DNA of 11,905 nt. Source: JALHNF01 sp039809305. GTDB taxonomy: Bacteria; Patescibacteriota; Minisyncoccia; Phycocordibacterales; UBA5272. The position numbers were made by a program, and so were the translations under genes. Positions 6,633 to 11,841 of the stretch are shown in pieces. The stretch's first letter is position 1. Each line of letters starts with the position of its first letter. The notes beneath the pieces are model-generated. The model searched no databases. It worked only from the letters and a program-made list of their open reading frames with translations, and was not told the DNA's origin. The DNA lies in NCBI GenBank assembly GCA_039809305.1, contig JBDHUT010000019.1, forward strand, positions 1 through 11,905, written 5' to 3'.

Positions 6633-7126
6633 TGGGCGCGCGAAAACGTGCGGTTCTGATGGTTGATTATCAGAATATGTATTGTGCAGCACGAGACAAC
6701 AATCACGATTTTCATGTGATCGATCTTGTGCTGTATGTAGAAAAGAAATATGACGTACGGCGTGAGGATGTGTTTATCTTTATGTCAGAGTCATTTTTCG
6801 GGAACATGTACGAACCGGCTAAGAAAAAAGTCGAAGGGATTCATGCCCGACTCAGACTTCCTTCTCGGACACGTACAAGGGGCGGCTTCGATCCGGTCGA
6901 CAAAGCAATTATTCGACTTGCTCGACAGCAGTTGAGGAGGAAAGATATTGATGCTCTCGTAATTGCCTCCTCCGATGGAGATTTTGCATCACTTGGAGAA
7001 GAGGCGTGGCACCGAAACAAAGACTATGATGTTGTTTGCTACGATGATCCATCGCATAAGCTACTCATCGCTGCTAACAATGTTATAGAGCTAAAAAAAC
7101 AAATCAGCCCACATGTCCGTCGATGA
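6632..7126 (+). CDS. NYN-domain (LabA/DUF88, PIN-like) putative RNase
   Basis: The 164-residue protein fits one NYN domain. This PIN-like fold is used by metal-dependent RNases. The acidic site is visible: VDYQNM with Asp12 and Asn15, FDPVDKAIIRLA with Asp90, and ALVIASSDGDFASLGEEA with Asp115 and Asp117, followed by the last strand VVCYDDPSHKLLIAANN. The substrate is not known, but RNA processing or decay is the family expectation. The start is GTG, fixed by a strong Shine-Dalgarno site at 6 bases. By eye the gene is richer in G+C than its neighbours, which with its different start signals could mean transfer or different expression. It stands alone, divergent from rplU and convergent with trmD, and its stop codon lies inside its own terminator stem. 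Confidence 0.85.
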   Translation: MGARKRAVLMVDYQNMYCAARDNNHDFHVIDLVLYVEKKYDVRREDVFIFMSESFFGNMYEPAKKKVEGIHARLRLPSRTRTRGGFDPVDKAIIRLARQQLRRKDIDALVIASSDGDFASLGEEAWHRNKDYDVVCYDDPSHKLLIAANNVIELKKQISPHVRR

Positions 7127-7165
7127 TTCCTAAGAGAGTTTTAGGAATCATCGACGGATGTTTTT
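7111..7165 (+). terminator. Long-stem terminator of the NYN gene, overlapping its stop codon
   Basis: A perfect 17-bp stem joins 7117-7133 and 7141-7157 with a 7-base loop (GAGAGTT). After a two-base bulge, four further pairs (ACAT) extend it, and five T follow at 7161-7165. The left arm contains the last codons and the TGA (7124-7126) of the NYN gene. On the minus strand no U-tract follows, so it would not stop trmD transcripts in the classical way. Confidence 0.9.
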
Positions 7166-7173
7166 CATTTAAG

Positions 7174-7830
7174 CTAAAGATTTGTCTTTTTCCACTCATC
7201 TATCTTCTTGTGATCTCCTGAAAGAAGTATTTCTGGGACCTTGTATCTCTTCTTTTTCCAGACAAATGTTTCTGGTCGGGTATATATTTCGTGTGATGAA
7301 ACTCTATTTTCTTCTGGAGACAAATTATTTCCAAGGACTCCGTCGATGTGGCGCGATACCGCATCAATAACTATCATAGCTGGAAGCTCTCCTCCAGTAA
7401 GTACATACTCCCCTACACTCCACTCTTCTGCCTTGAGAATTTTCTTTACTCGAGCATCTATTCCTTCATATCGTCCGCAAATAAGGATTATATCGGTAAC
7501 TTTTTTTGCGATTACATTTTGAGCGATTGCATTTGTAAATGAAATCCCACCTGGCGAGAAAATAACTATTTTGGTTTTAGTTTTTTTGAACCGTGCAATC
7601 TTTTTATTAATTTTCTCTACAGCTCGTAAAATCGGGTCTGGAGTCATGACCATGCCCGGCCCTCCGCCGTACGGCCTGTCATCTACTCTTTTCCATTTGT
7701 CTTTACTTTCTTCTCGAGGATTATAAAAAAACCATGAAATTTTTTTTGCATCACTGGCGCGCTTTAAAATTGAGTCAGAGAGATATGACTCAAACATATT
7801 TGGAAAAAGGGTTACGACGTGAAATCGCAT
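7174..7830 (-). CDS. trmD: tRNA (guanine-N1)-methyltransferase TrmD
   Basis: TrmD makes m1G37 in tRNA, which prevents +1 frameshifts, using S-adenosylmethionine bound in a trefoil knot. The signature blocks are present: MRFHVVTLFPNMF at the start, DDRPYGGGPGMVM (51-63), ICGRYEGIDARV (117-128) and the knot segment SVGEYVLTGGELPAMIVIDAVSR (138-160), then HEIYTRPE. The protein is short, 218 residues against about 240-255, and ends right after LLSGDHKKIDEWKK, so most of the C-terminal tRNA-binding helices are missing. In the linker that carries the catalytic Asp (Asp169 in E. coli), ungapped counting from VSR puts Asn175 at that place, preceded by Glu173 and Glu174. No Shine-Dalgarno site is visible. 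The leader holds a large stem-loop. rimM and rplS, the usual neighbours, are absent. Confidence 0.96.
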   Translation of the reverse strand: MRFHVVTLFPNMFESYLSDSILKRASDAKKISWFFYNPREESKDKWKRVDDRPYGGGPGMVMTPDPILRAVEKINKKIARFKKTKTKIVIFSPGGISFTNAIAQNVIAKKVTDIILICGRYEGIDARVKKILKAEEWSVGEYVLTGGELPAMIVIDAVSRHIDGVLGNNLSPEENRVSSHEIYTRPETFVWKKKRYKVPEILLSGDHKKIDEWKKTNL

Positions 7831-7843
7831 AAATTATAGAGGA

Positions 7844-7934
7844 TGGTTTTCTGCATCTTTCTCTGATATTTTTTTCTTTGCCAGACCACACCCCGCCCAA
7901 AGAAAAAAAGTATCCGTTCTAGATGCAAAAACTA
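7844..7934 (-). ncRNA. Candidate structured RNA element in the trmD leader
   Basis: Nested inverted repeats fill the space between khpA and trmD. The outer arms 7844-7858 and 7921-7934 pair with one bulge and one mismatch (core TGCATCT with AGATGCA plus TTTT with AAAA). A 6-by-6 internal loop follows. Next are GATA with TATC and a perfect 12-bp stem, TTTTTTTCTTTG (7869-7880) with its complement (7898-7909), and a 17-base apical loop (7881-7897). On the minus strand that loop is G-rich with no A. The element would lie ~14 bases before the trmD ATG and just after a possible transcription start. The strand is not certain: one outer pair is G-U on the + strand but C-A on the minus strand. It does not match SRP RNA, tmRNA or RNase P. 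Confidence 0.45.
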
Positions 7935-7945
7935 CCTTGATTACT

Positions 7946-7951
7946 ACTATA
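7946..7951 (-). promoter_or_regulatory. Possible -10 box for trmD, just after the khpA terminator
   Basis: TATAGT on the minus strand matches the -10 consensus at 5 of 6. It would start transcription near 7939, directly before the nested stem-loop. No convincing -35 is seen, since that position falls in the khpA terminator stem. A perfect TATAAT also lies at 7833-7838, only 2 bases from the ATG, too close to serve this start. Confidence 0.35.
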
Positions 7952-7954
7952 CAC

Positions 7955-7982
7955 AAAAACCACCGTTTTGTGGTGGTTTTTT
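7955..7982. terminator. Terminator of khpA, with U-tracts on both strands
   Basis: CCACC (7960-7964) pairs with GGTGG (7972-7976) around a 7-base loop, with five A to the left and six T to the right. It begins 5 bases past the khpA stop codon on the minus strand and separates khpA from trmD. On the + strand it would also end any transcript coming from the trmD leader region. Confidence 0.85.
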
Positions 7983-7987
7983 GTTTT

Positions 7988-8311
7988 TTAGAGACCTTTA
8001 ATTTCCTGCATCACCTGTTCAACTGTCGGTACTTCAGGGGTTGGGCGCTTGTTTGCTACCCGTTCACTGCCTTGAGGTTCGTTGATTTTAAGGTTTACGC
8101 GAGCATTATTTTTCATTCCTACTACACGGAGAATTGTTCGGAGTGCCTTTGCTGTTGCGCCTTCCTTACCAATGACTTTCCCCATATCTGCAGGGTTTAT
8201 ATCAAGTGTTAAGAGTACTCCCATCTCATCTACTTTTCGGTCTACATGAACGTCATTCGGGTTGTCTACTAATGCCTTTACTACCATTTCAAGAAATACT
8301 TTGTCTTCCAT
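7988..8311 (-). CDS. khpA: KH-domain RNA-binding protein KhpA
   Basis: KhpA is a small KH-domain RNA chaperone, usually partnered by KhpB/Jag, and is encoded near rpsP and trmD in many bacteria. This one is 107 residues. It starts EDKVFLEMVVKALVDNP, reaches the single KH motif MGKVIGKEGATAKALRTILRVV at 43-64 (the GxxG loop is GKEG) and ends the domain near residue 78. Compared with the usual ~75-80 residues it has about 25 extra at the C-terminus (polar, with helix-like EVPTVEQVMQEIKGL at the end). No Shine-Dalgarno site is visible. The promoter lies just past the rpsP terminator, so khpA is probably its own transcription unit despite the conserved gene order. Confidence 0.92.
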   Translation of the reverse strand: MEDKVFLEMVVKALVDNPNDVHVDRKVDEMGVLLTLDINPADMGKVIGKEGATAKALRTILRVVGMKNNARVNLKINEPQGSERVANKRPTPEVPTVEQVMQEIKGL

Positions 8312-8334
8312 AAGAATATTTATTTATAGAGCGT

Positions 8335-8354
8335 TTGTAAGCACGCGCTTACAA
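8335..8354. repeat. 8-bp perfect inverted repeat at the predicted khpA transcription start
   Basis: TTGTAAGC (8335-8342) and GCTTACAA (8347-8354) flank a 4-base spacer. The outer edge at 8354 coincides with the transcription start predicted from the khpA promoter. It could be a 5' mRNA hairpin or an operator for a dimeric repressor. There is no U-tract, so it is not a terminator. Confidence 0.6.
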
Positions 8355-8359
8355 GGTAC

Positions 8360-8388
8360 ATAGTATATGGATGAGTCTTTTTGGTCAA
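8360..8388 (-). promoter_or_regulatory. Promoter of khpA
   Basis: The minus strand shows -35 TTGACC (8383-8388, 5 of 6), then TACTAT (8360-8365, 4 of 6) after 17 bases, or TATACT (8362-8367, 5 of 6) after 15. The start would be near 8353, giving a leader of about 42 bases that opens with the inverted repeat. The -35 overlaps the U-tract of the rpsP terminator. Confidence 0.5.
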
Positions 8389-8419
8389 ACAAAAACACCC
8401 GCTTTTGTGCGGATGTTTT
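8386..8419 (-). terminator. Terminator after rpsP
   Basis: On the minus strand AAAACATCCGC (8419-8409) pairs with GCGGGTGTTTT (8402-8392) around a 6-base loop, with one G-U pair. UUUUU-G-UUU follows. On the + strand the same position is a C-A mismatch, so the minus strand is the functional one. It starts 6 bases past the rpsP stop. Confidence 0.85.
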
Positions 8420-8424
8420 GGAGA

Positions 8425-8715
8425 TTATTTCTTTTTAGCCTCTTTCTTTTTTGAAGGAAGTAAGTTTCGTTTCTTTCCTTCGATTACCCCCTTACTTACA
8501 AGAAGATTAAAAACTGTGTCTGATGGCTTTGCGCCAACCTTGAGCCAATGTTTTACCCGTTCTATATTTGGATTGAACACACCCATTTTAACGTTGTATG
8601 TCCCTACTGTTTCTACAGCCTTTCCTGACTGCGCGGCATTTTTTGAGTCAGTTGCAACAAGCCGAAAATGCGGGTCGTTCTTTCGTCCTATTCTTTGAAG
8701 TCTAAGTGATAGCAT
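8425..8715 (-). CDS. rpsP: Small ribosomal subunit protein bS16
   Basis: bS16 is an early-binding protein of the 30S subunit. The family opening MLSLRLQRIGRKNDPHFRLVATDSKNAAQSGK is clear, followed by VETVGTYNVK, the ERVKHWLKVGAKPSDTVFNLL block and a Lys-rich tail (KKKEAKKK). The 96 residues are within the normal range. It lies 22 bases after rnr and could be read from there. It also has its own promoter, whose -35 is inside the last codons of rnr and whose -10 ends 7 bases before the ATG, so its mRNA may have almost no leader. Confidence 0.96.
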   Translation of the reverse strand: MLSLRLQRIGRKNDPHFRLVATDSKNAAQSGKAVETVGTYNVKMGVFNPNIERVKHWLKVGAKPSDTVFNLLVSKGVIEGKKRNLLPSKKKEAKKK

Positions 8716-8722
8716 GGGTTAT

Positions 8723-8751
8723 AAAATACCTGAAAAACTACTGAGAGTCAA
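8723..8751 (-). promoter_or_regulatory. Promoter of rpsP, overlapping the 3' end of rnr
   Basis: -35 TTGACT (8746-8751, 5 of 6) lies in the last codons of rnr. An exact 17-base spacer and -10 TATTTT (8723-8728, 4 of 6) follow, and the ATG comes after 7 bases. Confidence 0.55.
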
Positions 8752-10690
8752 TAACTCGGACGTAGTCGATAAGACGCTCCTCAATATTTACCCCTTTTAC
8801 CTGAATCTTCATTTCGTCGCCTAATTTAAAGATTTCCCCAGTGTTTTCGCCAATAATATGATCCTTTTTGTCGTCATAGACATAAAAGTCGGATCCCAAG
8901 TCACGGAGCTTTATCATCCCCTCGCATTTTGTAGCTGCATCTTCCACATAAATACCCCACTGTGACACCCCAGATACAACACCGTTAAAGGTTTGTCCAA
9001 TACGCACCGACATGTAGAGTACCTGCATATATTTTACCGATCCACGTTCTGCGTCTGCCGCTTCTTTTTCTCGAAATGAACAGTGCATACAGAGTTCCTC
9101 GTAGAATTTTTTAGCGGACGCCTTCGTCTGCTCGCCTTGTAAGTATGTTGCAAGAAGTCGATGCGCGAGCGTGTCTGGATAACGACGAATTGGCGAGGTG
9201 AAATGTGAATAAAAATCAAACGCGAGCCCATAGTGTCCCACATTGTCAGTGCTATAGATTGCTTTTTGCATTGCACGCGTCACATACACCTGAAGGAGTC
9301 CACCCTCTTTTGTTCCTTCGAGGGATTTTAGGATTCTGTTGATGTCTTTAGATGGCACAATACCGTTTGTAAAATTTACCTGATGTCCGGCATTTCTAAA
9401 AATGTTTGCAAGCTTAAGCATCCGATCTTCTTCTGGTTCTGGGTGTACTCGGTAAATGTAAGTGTGTTCTTGCGGATTTGGTAATTTTGAAACATATGTC
9501 GCAACACCCTTGTTTGCGCAAAGCATCCACTCTTCAATCATTTTGTGTGTGTCACCACGAACTTTTTTGTACACAGAAACAGGAAAACCTTTATCATCGA
9601 GCTTAAACTTCACTTCTTCTGTTTCTAGTGAAAGCGCACCATTTTCAAAACGTCTTTTTTGGATTTTCTTGGCGAGAATGTTTAAGGTGTTGAGTGCTTC
9701 ATAGTGTAGCCCCGCACCTGCATCGAGAATCTCTTGTGCTTCTTCGTAGCTAAATCGCTTCTGTGAATGGATCACCGAACGTCCATACCAGCTCCCTACT
9801 ATTTCTGCGTTTTCATTTACTTCAAATACAGCGCTAAATGTAAGTCGGTCTTTTCCTTCTACAAGACTGCAGAGATTGTTTGAGAGAACCTCAGGAAGCA
9901 TGGGAATAACGCGGTCTACAAGGTACACCGACGTAGCGCGTTCGCGAGCTTCTTTATCAAGAGCTGTTCCTTCTTTTACATAATGTGATACGTCGGCAAT
10001 ATGTACTCCTACTTCATAATTTCCATTTGGAAGTTTTTGAAATGAAAGCGCGTCGTCGAAATCTTTTGCGTCAAATGGGTCGATGGTACACGTGAGTACG
10101 TTTCTGAAGTCTCTTCGGTCTTTAAGGTCTTCCTCTGTAATTCCCCTTTCTTCAATCATCCGTGCTTCTTCCTCTACATCAATAGGAAAAGAGGTGTTAA
10201 AACCGCGCTCAAGCGCGTATGCAGAGACTTCAGCGTCATTATTACCTGGTTTACCCAAAACGGTGTGAATGACCCCCCAAGGGCTTTTTTTAGGGTCGGT
10301 CCATTCGGTGATTTTTGCAAAGACTTTGAGTCCTGGTTCTGCACCATTGAGTGCAGATTCTGGAATCATAATCTCGGTGTACATGCGAGCGTCTTGCGCC
10401 TTTACAAAGTACATATTTTTTTCTTTGAAGAGCGTGCCTGCAAAGCCGTGTTTACTTCGCTTGATTACTTCAAGTACTTCACCTACAAACTGGCCAAATT
10501 TATTTTTGCCAGAGATTTTAAGCCGTACTGCGTCGCCGTGGAGTGCGGTATTGAGGTCGTGCTGTGGGATCTCAACACTTTGTTCGAGGCTGAGTACTTT
10601 TACAAACCCAAAACCTTTCGTATTGATACCAATTGTCCCTTCGAGTTCGTCGCCGTACTTGGGAGTGATGAATGATGTTGATTGAGTCAT
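8738..10690 (-). CDS. rnr: Ribonuclease R (RNase II/R family 3'-5' exoribonuclease)
   Basis: RNase R degrades structured RNA from the 3' end and acts in rRNA quality control and mRNA turnover. From the ATG at 10690 the protein is 650 residues. It begins with a cold-shock-like OB domain (ELEGTIGINTKGFGFVKVL), followed by a second OB region. The RNB catalytic domain starts at ~190, with RRDFRNVLTCTIDPFDAKD and the four metal-binding Asp at 204, 210, 212 and 213. The block HFTSPIRRYPDTLAHR and a C-terminal S1 domain (GQTFNGVVSGVSQWGIYVED...) follow. It is shorter than E. coli RNase R (about 800) and lacks the N-terminal HTH and the basic tail, so it resembles RNase II in size. A GTG ten codons upstream is open, but the -10 box lies within it, so ATG is preferred. 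Confidence 0.95.
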   Translation of the reverse strand: MTQSTSFITPKYGDELEGTIGINTKGFGFVKVLSLEQSVEIPQHDLNTALHGDAVRLKISGKNKFGQFVGEVLEVIKRSKHGFAGTLFKEKNMYFVKAQDARMYTEIMIPESALNGAEPGLKVFAKITEWTDPKKSPWGVIHTVLGKPGNNDAEVSAYALERGFNTSFPIDVEEEARMIEERGITEEDLKDRRDFRNVLTCTIDPFDAKDFDDALSFQKLPNGNYEVGVHIADVSHYVKEGTALDKEARERATSVYLVDRVIPMLPEVLSNNLCSLVEGKDRLTFSAVFEVNENAEIVGSWYGRSVIHSQKRFSYEEAQEILDAGAGLHYEALNTLNILAKKIQKRRFENGALSLETEEVKFKLDDKGFPVSVYKKVRGDTHKMIEEWMLCANKGVATYVSKLPNPQEHTYIYRVHPEPEEDRMLKLANIFRNAGHQVNFTNGIVPSKDINRILKSLEGTKEGGLLQVYVTRAMQKAIYSTDNVGHYGLAFDFYSHFTSPIRRYPDTLAHRLLATYLQGEQTKASAKKFYEELCMHCSFREKEAADAERGSVKYMQVLYMSVRIGQTFNGVVSGVSQWGIYVEDAATKCEGMIKLRDLGSDFYVYDDKKDHIIGENTGEIFKLGDEMKIQVKGVNIEERLIDYVRVIDSQ

Positions 10691-10702
10691 ATATTGAGTT
10701 CT

Positions 10703-10711
10703 ATTGTAGCA
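10703..10711 (-). promoter_or_regulatory. Extended -10 of rnr
   Basis: The minus strand reads TGCTACAAT, a TGn extension with a hexamer matching 5 of 6. It ends 12 bases before the ATG, so the leader would be about 5-6 bases. No -35 match is seen. Confidence 0.5.
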
Positions 10712-10754
10712 TTTGTACACAAGATTTTCGTTGAACTATCTGGAAAACCGACGC

Positions 10755-10781
10755 AGTTCCAACTGTTTCCATTTTGGAACT
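10755..10781. repeat. 8-bp inverted repeat between hicA and rnr
   Basis: AGTTCCAA (10755-10762) and TTGGAACT (10774-10781) flank an 11-base spacer in the short gap after hicA. No U-tract follows on either strand, so it is not a classical terminator. It lies 44 bases upstream of the rnr -10 box and could be a protein-binding site or an mRNA 3' hairpin for hicA. Confidence 0.45.
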
Positions 10782-10812
10782 AGTTGCTCGCAGAAATGTC
10801 TGTAACTTCAAG

Positions 10813-11040
10813 CTATTTCCTAAGATGTTTGAGATAGTCTTCTCGAGAAATACCAAGTACACGCAAATTATTCAAAATAATAAAAGCTGGAAGTGAAGTA
10901 TCTCGTGGTATGACCACAGGTCTCTGTATCCCCTTTTTCCAATAAATACGATGGTCGCCTTTCTCTCTTTTAAACTCACATCCAATTTTTAGGAGAAATT
11001 TCTCGAAATCTTTCCAATGTATTGATTGGATTTTCGGCAT
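10813..11040 (-). CDS. hicA: HicA-family toxin (predicted mRNA interferase)
   Basis: HicA toxins cleave mRNA through a double-stranded-RNA-binding-like fold with one catalytic His. The 75-residue protein has the family order: IHWKDFEKFLLKIGCEFKREKGDHRIYWKKG, with the catalytic His at about 30, then RPVVIPRDTSLPAFIILNNLRVLGISREDYLKHL. The Lys- and Arg-rich surface is typical. It starts 3 bases after hicB (TAA CTC ATG), so the pair is translated together with the antitoxin first. This order (hicBA) is the reverse of the E. coli hicAB operon but is common elsewhere. No frameshift or missing key residue is seen, so it is probably active. Confidence 0.9.
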   Translation of the reverse strand: MPKIQSIHWKDFEKFLLKIGCEFKREKGDHRIYWKKGIQRPVVIPRDTSLPAFIILNNLRVLGISREDYLKHLRK

Positions 11041-11043
11041 GAG

Positions 11044-11331
11044 TTATGCGAAATGTGGAACTTGAAAATTAACAGAGTTTGAAGAAATAACTTGCGGTGG
11101 ATTCCATTTACGCTCTTTCTTTTTCCAGCCAAGCTCAGTGAGCACTTGTTGTACTGTGCCAGCTTCAGTAATTTCTTCAAAAAAAAGATGTGCTAGTTCG
11201 TTAAATTTCTGTTTAACATCTTTCTCAGATTTACCTGAGGTAGAAATATCAAGCGCGGGAGTATAAGCAACAAAGCGTTTTCCTTGTTTTGTGATGACTA
11301 CAGGAAGCGAAAATGCGACATTTGTTTTCAT
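11044..11331 (-). CDS. hicB: HicB-family antitoxin
   Basis: The 95-residue protein has the HicB partial RNase H-like fold: a first strand pair (VAFSLPVVITKQGKRFVAYTPALDISTSG), then the helix SEKDVKQKFNELAHLFFEEI and TVQQVLTELGWKKKE. HicB binds and blocks HicA. Many HicB proteins also carry a C-terminal helix-turn-helix or ribbon-helix-helix that represses their own operon. Here the last ~25 residues (KERKWNPPQVIS...) do not look like either, so autoregulation through this protein is uncertain. An extended -10 (TGCTACTAT) lies 6 bases before the ATG, and no Shine-Dalgarno site is present. Confidence 0.85.
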   Translation of the reverse strand: MKTNVAFSLPVVITKQGKRFVAYTPALDISTSGKSEKDVKQKFNELAHLFFEEITEAGTVQQVLTELGWKKKERKWNPPQVISSNSVNFQVPHFA

Positions 11332-11337
11332 GATTTA

Positions 11338-11346
11338 ATAGTAGCA
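11338..11346 (-). promoter_or_regulatory. Possible extended -10 of hicBA
   Basis: The minus strand reads TGCTACTAT (TGn plus a 4-of-6 hexamer) and ends 6 bases before the hicB ATG. This is the same geometry as other starts in the window and implies a leaderless mRNA. Confidence 0.4.
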
Positions 11347-11371
11347 AGTCTTGAGAAAAAGAAAAAGGGTG

Positions 11372-11401
11372 CCTAAAGCGCCAACGCTTTGGATCTTTTT
11401 T
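11372..11401 (+). terminator. Terminator-like hairpin upstream of hicBA
   Basis: AAAGCG (11375-11380) pairs with CGCTTT (11385-11390) around CCAA. CC and GG extend the stem past a one-base bulge. Six T follow at 11396-11401. On the minus strand the hairpin is followed by CACCC and then a U-rich tract, so it could also insulate hicBA from upstream reading. No + strand gene that it would serve is visible. Confidence 0.5.
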
Positions 11402-11627
11402 GTATTAATATAAAAAACATTATGCTTCTAGAATAGAAATTGTCAATGTTTCAAGCGTTCATTTAATTTTGGTAGTGTTACCGTAGGGCAAGTCGAAGCC
11501 TGTTTCACCGGCGAAGCAAGATAAACTGAGAGTATAGTATCTGTCGAAACGAGAATCTTTTGATACTCAATTCTATAAAAATACCTCTGCCGTTTGTAAA
11601 TGTGAAATTAATTAAAAAACAAATTGT
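11402..11627. other. Gene-free stretch with short repeats upstream of the DUF1508 gene
   Basis: No convincing reading frame on either strand. It contains TTGTCA (11441-11446) with an AT-rich region behind it, which is only a weak promoter candidate. CGAAGC occurs twice (11494-11499 and 11512-11517) in a patch of higher G+C. GATACTC (11562-11568) can pair with either GAGTAT (11530-11535) or AGTATC (11536-11541). No tRNA-like fold was found. Confidence 0.4.
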
Positions 11628-11801
11628 ATGAATAAATTCAAAATTGTAAAATCAGCTAGTGGGTATAGGGTACAATTCCTATATAATTCAGAAATAATAT
11701 TCTGGACTGAAAACTATACATCTGAAGCTAATGCTTTGAATGCAATAAGTGCAATCAAAGAAAATTGTAGAAGTTCGAAAATCTATAGAGTTGGTTACTA
11801 A
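11628..11801 (+). CDS. Small DUF1508 (YegP-like) protein
   Basis: This is a 57-residue protein. It reads KFKIVKSASGYRVQFLYN, then SEIIFWTENYTSEANALNAI, then SAIKENCRSSKIYR. This is the pattern of one DUF1508/YegP repeat: a short strand with a Gly-Tyr-Arg turn, a second strand ending in I-I-x-x-(S/T)-E-x-Y, then a helix with NAIxAIKEN. The function of the family is not known; YegP of E. coli has two such repeats and this protein has one. No Shine-Dalgarno site or clear promoter is seen before the ATG. A long-stem terminator follows 8 bases after the stop codon, which supports a real transcribed gene. The assignment rests on pattern recognition and is good but not certain. Confidence 0.75.
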   Translation: MNKFKIVKSASGYRVQFLYNSEIIFWTENYTSEANALNAISAIKENCRSSKIYRVGY

Positions 11802-11809
11802 AATATATT

Positions 11810-11841
11810 AATAAAGACGCCTAATTTTGGGTGTCTTTATT
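11810..11841. terminator. Two-way terminator between the DUF1508 gene and the gene at the right edge
   Basis: A 12-bp stem joins 11810-11821 and 11830-11841 with one G-T pair and an 8-base loop. The A-rich left foot and T-rich right foot give weak U-tracts on both strands. The right foot includes two bases of the stop codon of the minus-strand gene that enters from the right. Confidence 0.75.

Noticed and set aside
7833..7838. Perfect TATAAT as the trmD promoter
   Set aside because: It lies 2 bases from the ATG, so transcription would start inside the gene; the TrmD start is fixed by the conserved MRFxVxTLFP.
7844..7982. 6S RNA, SRP RNA or tmRNA
   Set aside because: The stem-loop shape invited this, but the SRP tip motif, the tmRNA ends and the 6S central-bubble length are not present.
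10691..10720. GTG start giving ten more residues on rnr
   Set aside because: The extended -10 TGCTACAAT overlaps these codons, and the following ATG fits the family start.
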